DNA from: Tubulanus polymorphus
Taxonomy: Eukaryota > Nemertea > Palaeonemertea > Tubulaniformes > Tubulanidae
NCBI RefSeq assembly: GCF_964204645.1
Contig: NW_027437460.1
Location: 33,001-97,000, forward strand
DNA: 64,000 nucleotides
Direction of reading: 5' to 3'
In this document: positions 56,387-64,000 of the stretch, piece after piece
How the letters are laid out: every line of letters starts with the position of its first letter
Numbering within the stretch: the stretch's first letter is position 1
The notes under the pieces: model-generated
What the model saw: only the letters and a program-made list of their open reading frames with translations
Told to the model about the DNA's origin: nothing
Database searches by the model: none
Position numbers and translations under genes: made by a program

Positions 56387-57436
56387 TTATCGATCATCGA
56401 TTACATCATTGATTGATTTGCGGCATTTCACCAATTCCGTCATTGTAGTTTTAAAGAATTTAATTCTGATACTGTAAATGATAAAGTTACACGCGTAGTT
56501 CACCATCCATAAGATAGATGTCGTGTACATCAACTGAAACATGTTCATATGATCGTTAATGCTCAATTGACGTTCGTAGAATAAAGTCAATAGATTATAT
56601 GAAGTAACGACTACAACACGTGGTAACATACAAAGTGCAAATGTAGTTGATATGATCAGTAAATTTACTGTAATTGCGAGATCCTGGTTTTTATGAAGTT
56701 TTGAAGACTCGATTCTTTGTCGCGAAATTTCAGTCGTTTTCGGACATTTCAAAACGAAAATGATCACGAAATTAACGACGATTATGCACAAAGTGGGGAA
56801 CGTAAATTGCAGAAAAAATAAAACGAAGAGAATTATCGATCCCGATTTTCCTAATGTTTGCCAAGGTATCATACAATACGATTGACCAACACCGGGTGTA
56901 AACTGAATATCCATTACAGACAACATTAAGATATTTATTGGAATCGTGCTCGTTATCAATAACAAAATGGCAAGTCTTCGACGTTTGTTCGTGATGAATG
57001 CAGTCGCTTTCAGTGGACTACAAACTGCGATGGCGCGCTCGACTGCAAACATTACAACGATCCACGATGATAATAGCGAACAAAATGTACCGAACATTTC
57101 TCCTAATTTACATACGACAACGTGACTTGCCAAAACATTGATCTTTTTATAACCGGTAACTATAGTTAAACCGTCCTGTAACCAATTTCCTAAACCATGT
57201 ATAAATATATTACCGAAGTCAGTAATTGCGAGGATGAAGAAATACGAAGCTCCCGAGTTGTTCCATCTGTTAGCTTTACAAAATACAACGATCGTCGCCG
57301 GATTCCCGAATAGTCCTACAGAGATTATAAATATAGCTATATAACCCCTTAAAAGCCGCGAGAACACAGAGAACGAAGGCGAGAACTTTAACGATGGAAA
57401 TAGAAGGATTGGTTCCGTCGTGTTTGGTTTTAACAT
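56387..57436 (-). CDS. Class A (rhodopsin-like) G-protein-coupled receptor, single exon
   Basis: An intronless frame of 349 residues encoding a seven-span plasma-membrane receptor. I chose the ATG at 57,436; the frame opens only six bases further upstream with a GTG, and an in-frame TAA lies at 57,457-57,455. Landmarks in order: N-glycosylation sequon NTT at 5-7; helix 1 with GLFGN (N45); helix 2 with LAITD (D73); C109 at the start of helix 3, able to pair with C188 in extracellular loop 2; VERAIAV at the end of helix 3 (E133-R134, a DRY variant); helix 5 with FP (P214); helix 6 with CMLP (269-272, CWxP variant); helix 7 ending NFIIY (317-321, NPxxY variant). The usual helix 4 Trp is missing. 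The pattern recalls the large peptide-receptor-like groups (FMRFamide-receptor-like) of marine invertebrates; that placement and the ligand are inference. The tail is short and basic, then acidic. Confidence 0.9.
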   Translation of the reverse strand: MLKPNTTEPILLFPSLKFSPSFSVFSRLLRGYIAIFIISVGLFGNPATIVVFCKANRWNNSGASYFFILAITDFGNIFIHGLGNWLQDGLTIVTGYKKINVLASHVVVCKLGEMFGTFCSLLSSWIVVMFAVERAIAVCSPLKATAFITNKRRRLAILLLITSTIPINILMLSVMDIQFTPGVGQSYCMIPWQTLGKSGSIILFVLFFLQFTFPTLCIIVVNFVIIFVLKCPKTTEISRQRIESSKLHKNQDLAITVNLLIISTTFALCMLPRVVVVTSYNLLTLFYERQLSINDHMNMFQLMYTTSILWMVNYACNFIIYSIRIKFFKTTMTELVKCRKSINDVIDDR

Positions 57437-57446
57437 CTTCACGCAT
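57276..57446 (-). promoter_or_regulatory. Overlapping upstream reading frame on the receptor mRNA
   Basis: An ATG at 57,446 lies 10 bases before the receptor ATG in another frame and runs 56 codons to a TAA at 57,278-57,276, inside the receptor coding region. Its context is poor (C at -3, C at +4), whereas the receptor ATG has A at -3, so leaky scanning would be expected. If the transcript starts upstream of 57,446, this frame should reduce receptor translation. It encodes a hydrophobic stretch (IVKVLAFVLCVLAAF), but part of this merely reflects the overlapping helix codons. Confidence 0.4.
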
Positions 57447-57457
57447 CTGGTCTCTTA

Positions 57458-58863
57458 CGTGGTATATGATTAGATTTACATATTAATTTTTGTTAACGCG
57501 TCCTAAGATAAAAGAGGGTGTGATTGGCACAACAATTTCACGGGTTTATTTCATTACTTAGTAGATCGCGACATAATAGGGGCATTAAATTCACGGGTTG
57601 CATGTTGTGAATTATTTCTAAGTTAAATTCTAGGTATTAAATAATTACGATAAAAGCCGATTTCTTAATAGATAAATGTATCGTAGTAATTGAATAATGG
57701 AGTGGCCACAGGCGATATTTCCAACAAATTAAAATGCGCGCATTTGTTGGAAAATTATCAAATAAACTACAAAGGGTATATCGATCCCCCAAATTCCTCA
57801 ATTTTGCCAGTGTCTATTTTAGTAAAGCAGAAAAAAAACAGTGACCGATGAAACCAAATGCTAATATTGATGCGATCTTCTTCTTCCCTTTGAATCCCTC
57901 AGTGCCAGTCGGGTTCCGATTATGAAATAGAACTTTAGTTCCCACTCCAACAAATTCGAAATTACCCTTTTGGATTTGAATCTGGATACGCGTCCGTTCA
58001 AGTTGTCTTTCATCGACTGGTCTGATAGCGATTGTTCGAACTTTGAACTTTGAATTTTGTCTATATTTGCACAGAAAACCACGAGGGAGTCAACTTTATT
58101 ATTTAAGTAGAAAATGCAGTAAAGAGAGCTAAGATTTTACTTATGGATTATCGTAAGCACCGCATGCTAGACCACGGCAGTTTCATCGCCGGAACCCCGA
58201 TATACACTACAAATTCCAATCATAGCTGATTCATTGCCGAGTCATAGCAACATTTCATATAACATATTTGAAAAAAGATGAAATGAACAGATTTAATTAT
58301 CGATGCGGGTGGGAGTATTGTGGGCTATATTTCGTCACTGAATGTGTCGGAATCCGATGCGGCGCGGAGAAACTTTATTTCTCAGGCTCAGCTCACCCCG
58401 TCTATTCTCAGTAAAGAAGTTCAATTCAAAAAACACTATATTTTTCATTTGAGATGTAAAGCCGTTGCATTGTGGCCCATCGCAGATACACATGCTTTTC
58501 ATCTCCTTTAATGCACATCATTTTCATATTCAATTACCGATACTTCGATAAACTAGCTGCGGATTCTCGTCGCCGACCAGGACAACAACTGTCACTCAAG
58601 CCGGCGCCAAAGTGGCGAAATAAGCTGTTTCAATTGTTCTCTTAAAGCTGGTATCATGCGGTAAATATTGTAAATACTGTTCACATTTTTTCTATAGTGC
58701 GTTCTGTGTGATAAATATTTATCTCTTGATCCGACATTTTCTCACTATTGACAAATAAAGTTTTAATTTGATTGAATTTAACCGTCCGGATCCACAATTC
58801 GATCAATTCAATCAAGCTGAATATATTACATTAAACACACTGACCTGGTTGCGTTATAAAGTA
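57458..58863. other. Divergent intergenic region between the two genes
   Basis: The receptor gene (minus) and the seven-span membrane protein gene (plus) point away from each other across about 1.4 kb, so promoters of both should lie here. Most of it is AT-rich. A short GC-richer island at about 58,557-58,625, with CGCCGACC and GCCGGCGCC, lies about 240 bp before the plus-strand ATG and is the best candidate promoter or 5' untranslated segment. No clear TATA box at a convincing distance was seen. Open frames at 57,861-58,082 (-) and 58,320-58,511 (+) have no recognisable content. Confidence 0.45.
57718..57753. repeat. Perfect 12-bp inverted repeat with 12-bp loop
   Basis: TTTCCAACAAAT at 57,718-57,729 is the exact reverse complement of ATTTGTTGGAAA at 57,742-57,753, with a GC-alternating loop (ATGCGCGC) between. 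It may be a hairpin, a dimer-binding site or chance; its place in a divergent promoter region makes a regulatory role possible but unproven. Confidence 0.7.
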
Positions 58864-61800
58864 ATGATTAAATCATTATTTCTGGTGACAGTTTTTAGTT
58901 TATATTCATGGCCTCCAGAACGAGGGACATGGACAAAACAATTTTACCCCCGCCATCACCCGCAGCAGCAGCAGCAGCAGCAGCAGGTAAGAGGAGCCCG
59001 AGAAGAGACGAGCCACAATCAATGATTGACGACTAAAAACAAACCAGATGGTGAAAGGCACAGGGTTATAATATAGGCCTAGTAGGGATACTAGTGGATG
59101 ATCTAACCTATTTCACGGGCGTTATTTTGGATTATTGATTTTACACACTTTTTTACTACATTAAGCCCGAGCCCTGTTTGCTTTTCACGGCACTGCCCTA
59201 ACTTAAACTTCGACATAAGCTTCTCATGTGACCTAGGCCTATGCATATAACGCAGGTCTGTACTGGGTGCCCTGTACTGGGTGCCCTGTACTGGGTGCCC
59301 TGTACTGGGTGCCCTGTACTGGGTGCCCTGTACTGGGTGCCCTGTACTGGGTGCCCTGTACTGTAGTGTATGTGAAGATGACCTACATTTTTCCTACATT
59401 GTTTAGTACGGTAACACTATACGCAGGTCTCTGCAGGAGGGTTTTTAAAATTTGATTTAATTGATTATTATTTCTAGGATGTGATGATGAATTGTCAACG
59501 ACCGCTGATGATATTAGACAGAGCTATGATAGCAGGAACTCGTTTAATCGTTACAGGTTTGTCTCTAGGTGAAACTCCGCTCGGGTACTGGCACAGCTAC
59601 TGTGGCAAGTGAAGATTCCACCTATGGCAGGCGAGGATCCGCCAGGTGTCACTAGTAGTTACTCGGTTATTGCGCTTCAATTTTTTCTACATATCAATTA
59701 AATTCGTATTAACTTTTCTCATTAATAATCAATTTCCAGTAAAACTCCTAACTTATGTACTCAAACAGGAATGTCAATGTTTGATGACTTGTTTGAGATA
59801 GTTTCATTATAAGAGCCTGGAGCCGTTTTGAATCCAGTTCAAATTTCATTGAAAATTAACTAATATTCACTACGTATAACTGAGCGTATTGTTACGCCAA
59901 CCTGGTGTGTGCCGGTATCCCAATCTAATCTCATTTTATTGATTGTGACTGATTTTGTTATTGATTGTTTTGTAGGTGATTGTAAGAATAATGATTCTAC
60001 AGTTTTATCTCAACTCGATTATAAACTACAGAATGTTTATTGTTTAGATGATGAAGGGCTGTCATTAATATCAGCGGTAATAAGTTTGATTTATTCTACC
60101 CTGTATCCAGGGGGGGTTTGTTACACCCGGTCCGGCATGTCTCCACCAGGGGGAGTTTTGAGGTGGTGTCTCTTGGATCTATATGTGGATCCTAGCTACA
60201 AACAGACTTTAGACCCGCGTACTTGTTCAAGGTGCGTAGTGTTGTCATTGTGTTGTTTTGTCTATTTATAACAGGTGGATGAATTCAACCAATCAAATCT
60301 TCACACTGTCACTGGTACTATCTCATTTTACAATCACTTTGTAAGTGGCTTTTTAATAGTATATTATTCTGTATTTGAGAGCCATACAATCGAAATATTG
60401 CTCAGTATTTTCTGTATTTTAGAGCCATACAATCGAAATATTGCTCAGTATTTTCTGTATTTTAGAGCCATACAATCGAAATATTGCTCAGTATTTTCTG
60501 TATTTTAGAGCCATACAATCGAAATATTGGACAGTGATTTATACAGACTGACTATTGATATAATCAATACGAAGGACTCCTGTTTTGGTTGGTTCTTATC
60601 AATTATCATTATTTGATTCTTTATTGATTTCGTCTATATTTATGAGAGGTTGTTTATTTTCAGTAAAGGTTGAAACAATTGATTTGACCGAAAGTCATTT
60701 ATCACCAAGAGACAGATCATTTCAGATTGTAAGTTACCTTTAGAAGTCTTTGAGTTGTGAGTTGAAAGTAGAATCTTACGCTCTGTAGAGCTGAACATTC
60801 ATTGATTTCATTATTCGATGTATTTTCAGTCATTATTGAATCTAGTTGTTGCGTATATAATTCTGTTAATGGTTTGGATTGTAACCGATGAAGGTGCAAC
60901 TCGTCAATCAATGTTCTATTTCAATATATTAGTCACAGCGATTGTTATTGGTAAATATACAATGATTTCTATAATAGCCTGCATCTAAATTATAAACATG
61001 ATTTTAATGTAGTTGATTTTTATTTGACAGGAATTATTAAAACAGTTAGTGAATATTACATGTATTGCGTATTAGCTGAAACCGGAGAACCAGGTGAGAC
61101 ACCTATTATCCAGTTAATGCACTAAGGAAAACAGAGCTGATTTATTTGTCTGTTTTATTTTATAGATTTATTTCTAATGTTAGTGGTTTCAATCACTTCA
61201 TTCTGTTTCCATACGATTGTCATATTTGTGTCATTAGTTCTATTTGGAGGATATTGGATTACACCTGCACCGGCAGCAGCGTGAGTAACTCTACCCTAAA
61301 CCCGTAATCATCGTCACGCTGTAATCCATTCAGTAATCAATGTGTATTTTTAATTACAGGGAACCTCAGCGGATGAAGTTGAAAATATCGACATGTTCAT
61401 TATTATATTACATCATTCTATCATTGAGCGTAGCTGGATATAAATCAGTTATACAAATATTCATTATATTCAACGTAAGTATCGTTGATTTGATGCTACG
61501 TCGTACCACCAGAGGGCGTTGTATTTGTAAGTGTGACTTATTTTTGTAGGATTTCGAGATGGTTTATACACAGTTTACACACAATAGATTCATATACGAT
61601 CTATTCAATGCTTTACTCACTATTACTGTATCCTTTTCATACGGAGAAATATTGTGAAACCCCCTCTTCAGATAGTAGTTACTGAGTTATACATGAGTTC
61701 TAAATGAGTTCTAAATGAGTTTTATATTGAGTTTCCTTAATAATGAATTAACAGCAAGCCGTGCTTTGTTTAAGAACATTCCTGAAATTCCGTTCATTGA

Positions 61801-62309
61801 AGAGAAAATTGATGAATATTCCAGTTGTATTTACAAGTGTTGTCTGTTTGTTATTGTTCGGTGAGTTCCATAACACTCTTCGTCATTCTCCTCATCTTCA
61901 TCTCTCTCCTCATCTTCATCTCTCTCCTCATCTCTCATTTTATTGATTTTTCAGTAGTGGATATTGCGTTTATTTACGGCGCTGATTTTAATGTGAATCA
62001 ATCTGATTGTATGAGTGTAAGTAAGGCCCCCTGCTGGATCGATTAATTCATTAAGATTGAGATTAAGATTGTTGATGTTTGTTTTTAAAGCGTCGTCCCG
62101 ATGAGATGTGGTTTCTTGCTGCTCGATATGCTCTTATACAATTCACATTGCTCGCTGTATCAGTTTTATTGTACAGAGTTCTGAATTTTAAACAGTAAGT
62201 CTCTCTTTAATTACTGACGCTCAGTTTATCTGCTGTATTTGTTGTTATTCAACTTTGATAGATATTTCATATCAATTTTAGGGATGATTCCGATGATATG
62301 ATCGCATAG
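58864..62309 (+). CDS. Split gene, 15 coding exons: predicted seven-span membrane protein
   Basis: Coding segments: 58864-58986, 59478-59568, 59976-60076, 60275-60340, 60509-60587, 60664-60728, 60830-60950, 61031-61093, 61166-61280, 61360-61474, 61550-61627, 61755-61860, 61955-62016, 62091-62194, 62282-62309. They total 1,317 nt and read as one 438-residue frame to TAG; all have AG before and GT after, mostly GTAAGT-like. Residues 1-16 look like a signal peptide (LFLVTVFSLY core); 34-41 are Gln. The ectodomain (to about 175) has Cys 47, 74, 94, 152 and sequons at 77 and 110. Membrane spans lie near 177-193, 203-221, 238-263, 286-312, 327-345, 361-382 and 401-424; the tail is DDSDDMIA. The layout resembles the GOST/GPR180-like seven-span proteins, and FGGYWIT after span 3 is reminiscent of their GYG or GKGW motif, but I do not recognise the family. 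Least certain are exon 1, the exon 2 donor (59,556 also possible) and the GTTGGT donor after 60,587. Confidence 0.72.
58962..58986 (+). repeat. (CAG)8 tract ending at a splice donor
   Basis: Eight CAG triplets encode residues 34-41 (polyglutamine) in the chosen frame, and the last CAG is directly followed by GTAAGA, a strong 5' splice site. In another frame the same stretch reads from an ATG at 58,908 as a polyalanine-ending peptide, but that frame hits a stop in exon 3. Confidence 0.85.
59258..59363 (+). repeat. 14-bp minisatellite in intron 1
   Basis: CTGTACTGGGTGCC is repeated about 7.6 times with essentially no variation. The word ACGCAGGTCT occurs just before it (about 59,250) and again near 59,422. 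An open frame through it encodes a cysteine-rich repeat only because of the repetition. Confidence 0.95.
59569..59975 (+). other. Intron 2 of the seven-span protein gene
   Basis: A 407-bp intron with GTGAAA donor and TTTTGTAG acceptor after a pyrimidine-containing stretch. No gene, repeat or RNA element is recognised inside it. Confidence 0.55.
60378..60528 (+). repeat. 43-bp tandem repeat that copies an exon's 3' splice site
   Basis: AGAGCCATACAATCG begins at 60,378, 60,421, 60,464 and 60,507, each 43 bp apart. The last copy is the real start of exon 5, which then continues with TTGGACAGTG; the earlier three continue with TTGCTCAGTATTTTCTG instead. The copies at 60,421 and 60,464 are preceded by the same TGTATTTTAG acceptor as the real exon. 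Use of either upstream acceptor shifts the frame (43 or 86 nt). The in-phase option, 129 nt upstream, reads into a TAG. Confidence 0.9.
61888..61936 (+). repeat. 18-bp pyrimidine repeat in an intron
   Basis: CTCCTCATCTTCATCTCT occurs twice perfectly (61,888-61,905 and 61,906-61,923) with a partial third copy. It lies just before the acceptor at 61,954 and lengthens the polypyrimidine tract of that intron. Confidence 0.85.
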
Positions 62310-62372
62310 AGCATTTGTGGCTTAAAATGGGGTCCCAAAATTAACTTTTTTTTCATATTACATGTAATTTGT

Positions 62373-62378
62373 AATAAA
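62373..62378 (+). terminator. Polyadenylation signal AATAAA
   Basis: The canonical hexamer lies 64 bp after the TAG of the seven-span protein gene, a normal short 3' untranslated distance, and supports that stop codon as the true gene end. Confidence 0.65.
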
Positions 62379-62511
62379 GTCCCTGGCTTCATTTAGCCTT
62401 ATTTAGCATAGGCCTAAACTCAATTCATTATACAGGCATACATCAAATAGCCTATGCATGTATGTTTATAGGCCTAATAAACAGTAACTTTCTGAAGAGA
62501 AATGAAAGGTT
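62379..62511. other. Gene 3' flank with TAGGCCTA words
   Basis: A short AT-rich spacer between the polyadenylation signal and the fold-back repeat. TAGGCCTA occurs near 62,409 and 62,472, as do ATAGGCCTAG near 59,076 and CCTAGGCCTATGCAT near 59,231. These may be remnants of a dispersed element, too short to classify. Confidence 0.4.
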
Positions 62512-62672
62512 TTGCGCAAATCTGTAATTCAATGTAATTCACTGTAATCGAGGTGTAATAAGCTGTAATAGCTGTAATAGCCAGATAAAACCAGTAATAT
62601 TTGGCATAAATCTGTAATTAAATGTAATTCGCTGTAATTAAAGTGTAATAAGCTGTAATGACTGTAATAACA
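62512..62672 (-). repeat. Inverted arm of the 91-bp repeat array
   Basis: Nearly two copies of the unit lie in reverse orientation, for example GGCATAAATCTGTAATTAAA at about 62,603 and GCGCAAATCTGTAATTCA at 62,513. Their reverse complement aligns with 62,698-62,870 over about 160 bp with few differences, leaving a spacer of about 25 bp at 62,673-62,697. The pair would form a long hairpin if single-stranded. Confidence 0.85.
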
Positions 62673-62689
62673 GGTTTACAGGTTGCCGG

Positions 62690-64000
62690 TTTTATCTGGT
62701 TATTACAACTATTACAGCTTATTACACTTTAATTACAGCGAATTACATTGAATTACAGATTTATGCCAAATATTACTAGGTTTTATCTGGTTATTACAGC
62801 TGTTACAGCTTATTACACTTCGATTACAGTGAATTACATTGAATTACAGATTTATGCCAAATATTACTAGGTTTTATCTGGTTATTACAGCTATTACAGG
62901 TTATTACACTTTAATTACAGCGAATTACATTGAATTACAAATTTATGCCAAATATTACGTATGTTTTATCTGGTTATTACAGCTATTACAGCTTATTACA
63001 CTTTAATTACAGCGAATTACATTGAATTACAAATTTATGCCAAATATTATGTATGTTTTATCTGGTTATTACAACTATTACAGCTTATTACACCTCGATT
63101 ACAGCGAATTACATTGAATTACAAATTTATGCCAAATATTATTAGGTTTTATCTGGTTATTACAGCTGTTACAGCTTATTACACTTCGATTACAGTGAAT
63201 TACATTGAATTACAGATTTATGCCAAATATTACTAGGTTTTATCTGGTTATTCCAGCTATTACAGCTTATTACACTTTAATTACAGCGAATTACATTGAA
63301 TTACAAATTTATGCCAAATATTACGTATGTTTTATCTGGTTATTACAGCTATTACAGCTTATTACACTTTAATTACAGCGAATTACATTGAATTACAGAT
63401 TTATGCCAAATATTACGTATGTTTTATCTGGTTATTACAACTATTACAGCTTATTACACCTCGATTACAGCGAATTACATTGAATTACAGATTTATGCCA
63501 AATATTATTAGGTTTTATCTGGTTATTACAGCTGTTACAGCTTATTACACTTCGATTACAGTGAATTACATTGAATTACAGATTTATGCCAAATATTACT
63601 AGGTTTTATCTGGTTATTCCAGCTATTACAGCTCATTACACTTTAATTACAGCGAATTACATTGAATTACAAATTTATGCCAAATATTACGTATGTTTTA
63701 TCTGGTTATTACAGCTATTACAGCTTATTACACTTTAATTACAGCGAATTACATTGAATTACAAATTTATGCCAAATATTACGTATGTTTTATCTGGTTA
63801 TTATGACTATTACAGCTTATTACACTTTAATTACAGCGAATTACATTGAATTACAGATTTAAGCCAAATATTACTAGGTTTTATCTGGTTATTACAGCTA
63901 TTACAGCTTATTACACTTTAATTACAGCGAAATTACAGTGAATTACAAATTTATGCCAAATATTACGTATGTTCTATCTGGTTATTACAACTATTACAGC
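62690..64000 (+). repeat. 91-92 bp tandem array with 366-bp four-unit period
   Basis: The word TTTTATCTGG starts units at 62690, 62781, 62872, 62964, 63056, 63147, 63238, 63330, 63422, 63513, 63604, 63696, 63788 and 63879, with TTCTATCTGG at 63,972. The array continues past the window edge. Unit ends alternate between CGTATG, ATTAGG and ACTAGG types. From 62,964 the order repeats every four units (366 bp), including the GGTTATTCCAGC variant at about 63,246 and 63,612. Within the unit, TTACAG or ATTACA recurs about every 9-14 bp. Two identical-looking 91-codon open frames, 366 bp apart, are by-products of this repetition. Confidence 0.92.

Noticed and set aside
57861-58082. 73-codon frame on the minus strand upstream of the receptor
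   Set aside because: No recognisable content. Could be untranslated or promoter sequence, but nothing supports translation.
58320-58511. 63-codon plus-strand frame upstream of the split gene
   Set aside because: Starts at a non-ATG codon and has no clear donor connecting it to the next exon; no domain.
58908-58986. Alternative exon 1 start (ATG at 58,908) with a polyalanine end
   Set aside because: That frame stays open through exon 2 but meets a stop at the start of exon 3, whereas the 58,864 frame continues to the end of the gene.
59267-59455. Cysteine-proline-rich open frame
   Set aside because: Produced by the 14-bp minisatellite in the intron; begins at a non-ATG codon.
61761-62046. 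Two overlapping open frames around 61.8-62.0 kb
   Set aside because: They are read-through of real exons (61,755-61,860 and 61,955-62,016) into the intervening pyrimidine-rich intron.
62961-63602. Twin 91-codon frames with a tyrosine-rich repeat protein
   Set aside because: Direct by-products of the 366-bp repeat period; no start context, and neighbouring units carry stops.

Overview
The window is animal (metazoan) genomic DNA, AT-rich. Two things show this: a split gene whose coding segments are joined by short GT-AG spliceosomal introns, and a rhodopsin-class G-protein-coupled receptor encoded on one exon. The receptor type and compact introns suit a marine invertebrate, perhaps a lophotrochozoan, but the species cannot be fixed from the sequence.

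Positions 1 to about 53,556 are one uninterrupted, head-to-tail satellite DNA array that runs off the left edge. Its 102-bp monomer exists in three types (A, B, C; about 76-80% identical to each other by hand alignment) in fixed order, giving a trimeric unit of 305-307 bp, about 175 times. Above this lies a second level: private variants recur at 2,760, 3,064 and 3,370 bp, which is 9, 10 and 11 trimers. Multi-kilobase blocks have also been copied to distant parts of the array. A few 204-bp units have lost one monomer. The array ends in a hybrid monomer followed by decayed satellite. None of the open frames inside it looks like a gene.

Positions 53,640 to 56,386 are unique DNA without a convincing gene. 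A complete, intronless class A receptor lies on the minus strand at 56,387-57,436, with a short overlapping upstream reading frame. About 1.4 kb further on, a plus-strand gene of 15 coding exons (58,864-62,309) encodes a predicted 438-residue protein. It has a signal peptide, an ectodomain and about seven membrane spans, and I do not recognise its family. Its introns hold several minisatellites, one of which has multiplied a 3' splice site.

From about 62,512 to the right edge is a second repeat. Copies of a 91-92 bp unit first run in reverse orientation, then about 14 run forward, forming a fold-back structure with its own four-unit (366-bp) higher-order period. The two genes face each other's 5' sides (divergent) and sit between two tandem arrays, only about 3 kb from the edge of a very large satellite block.
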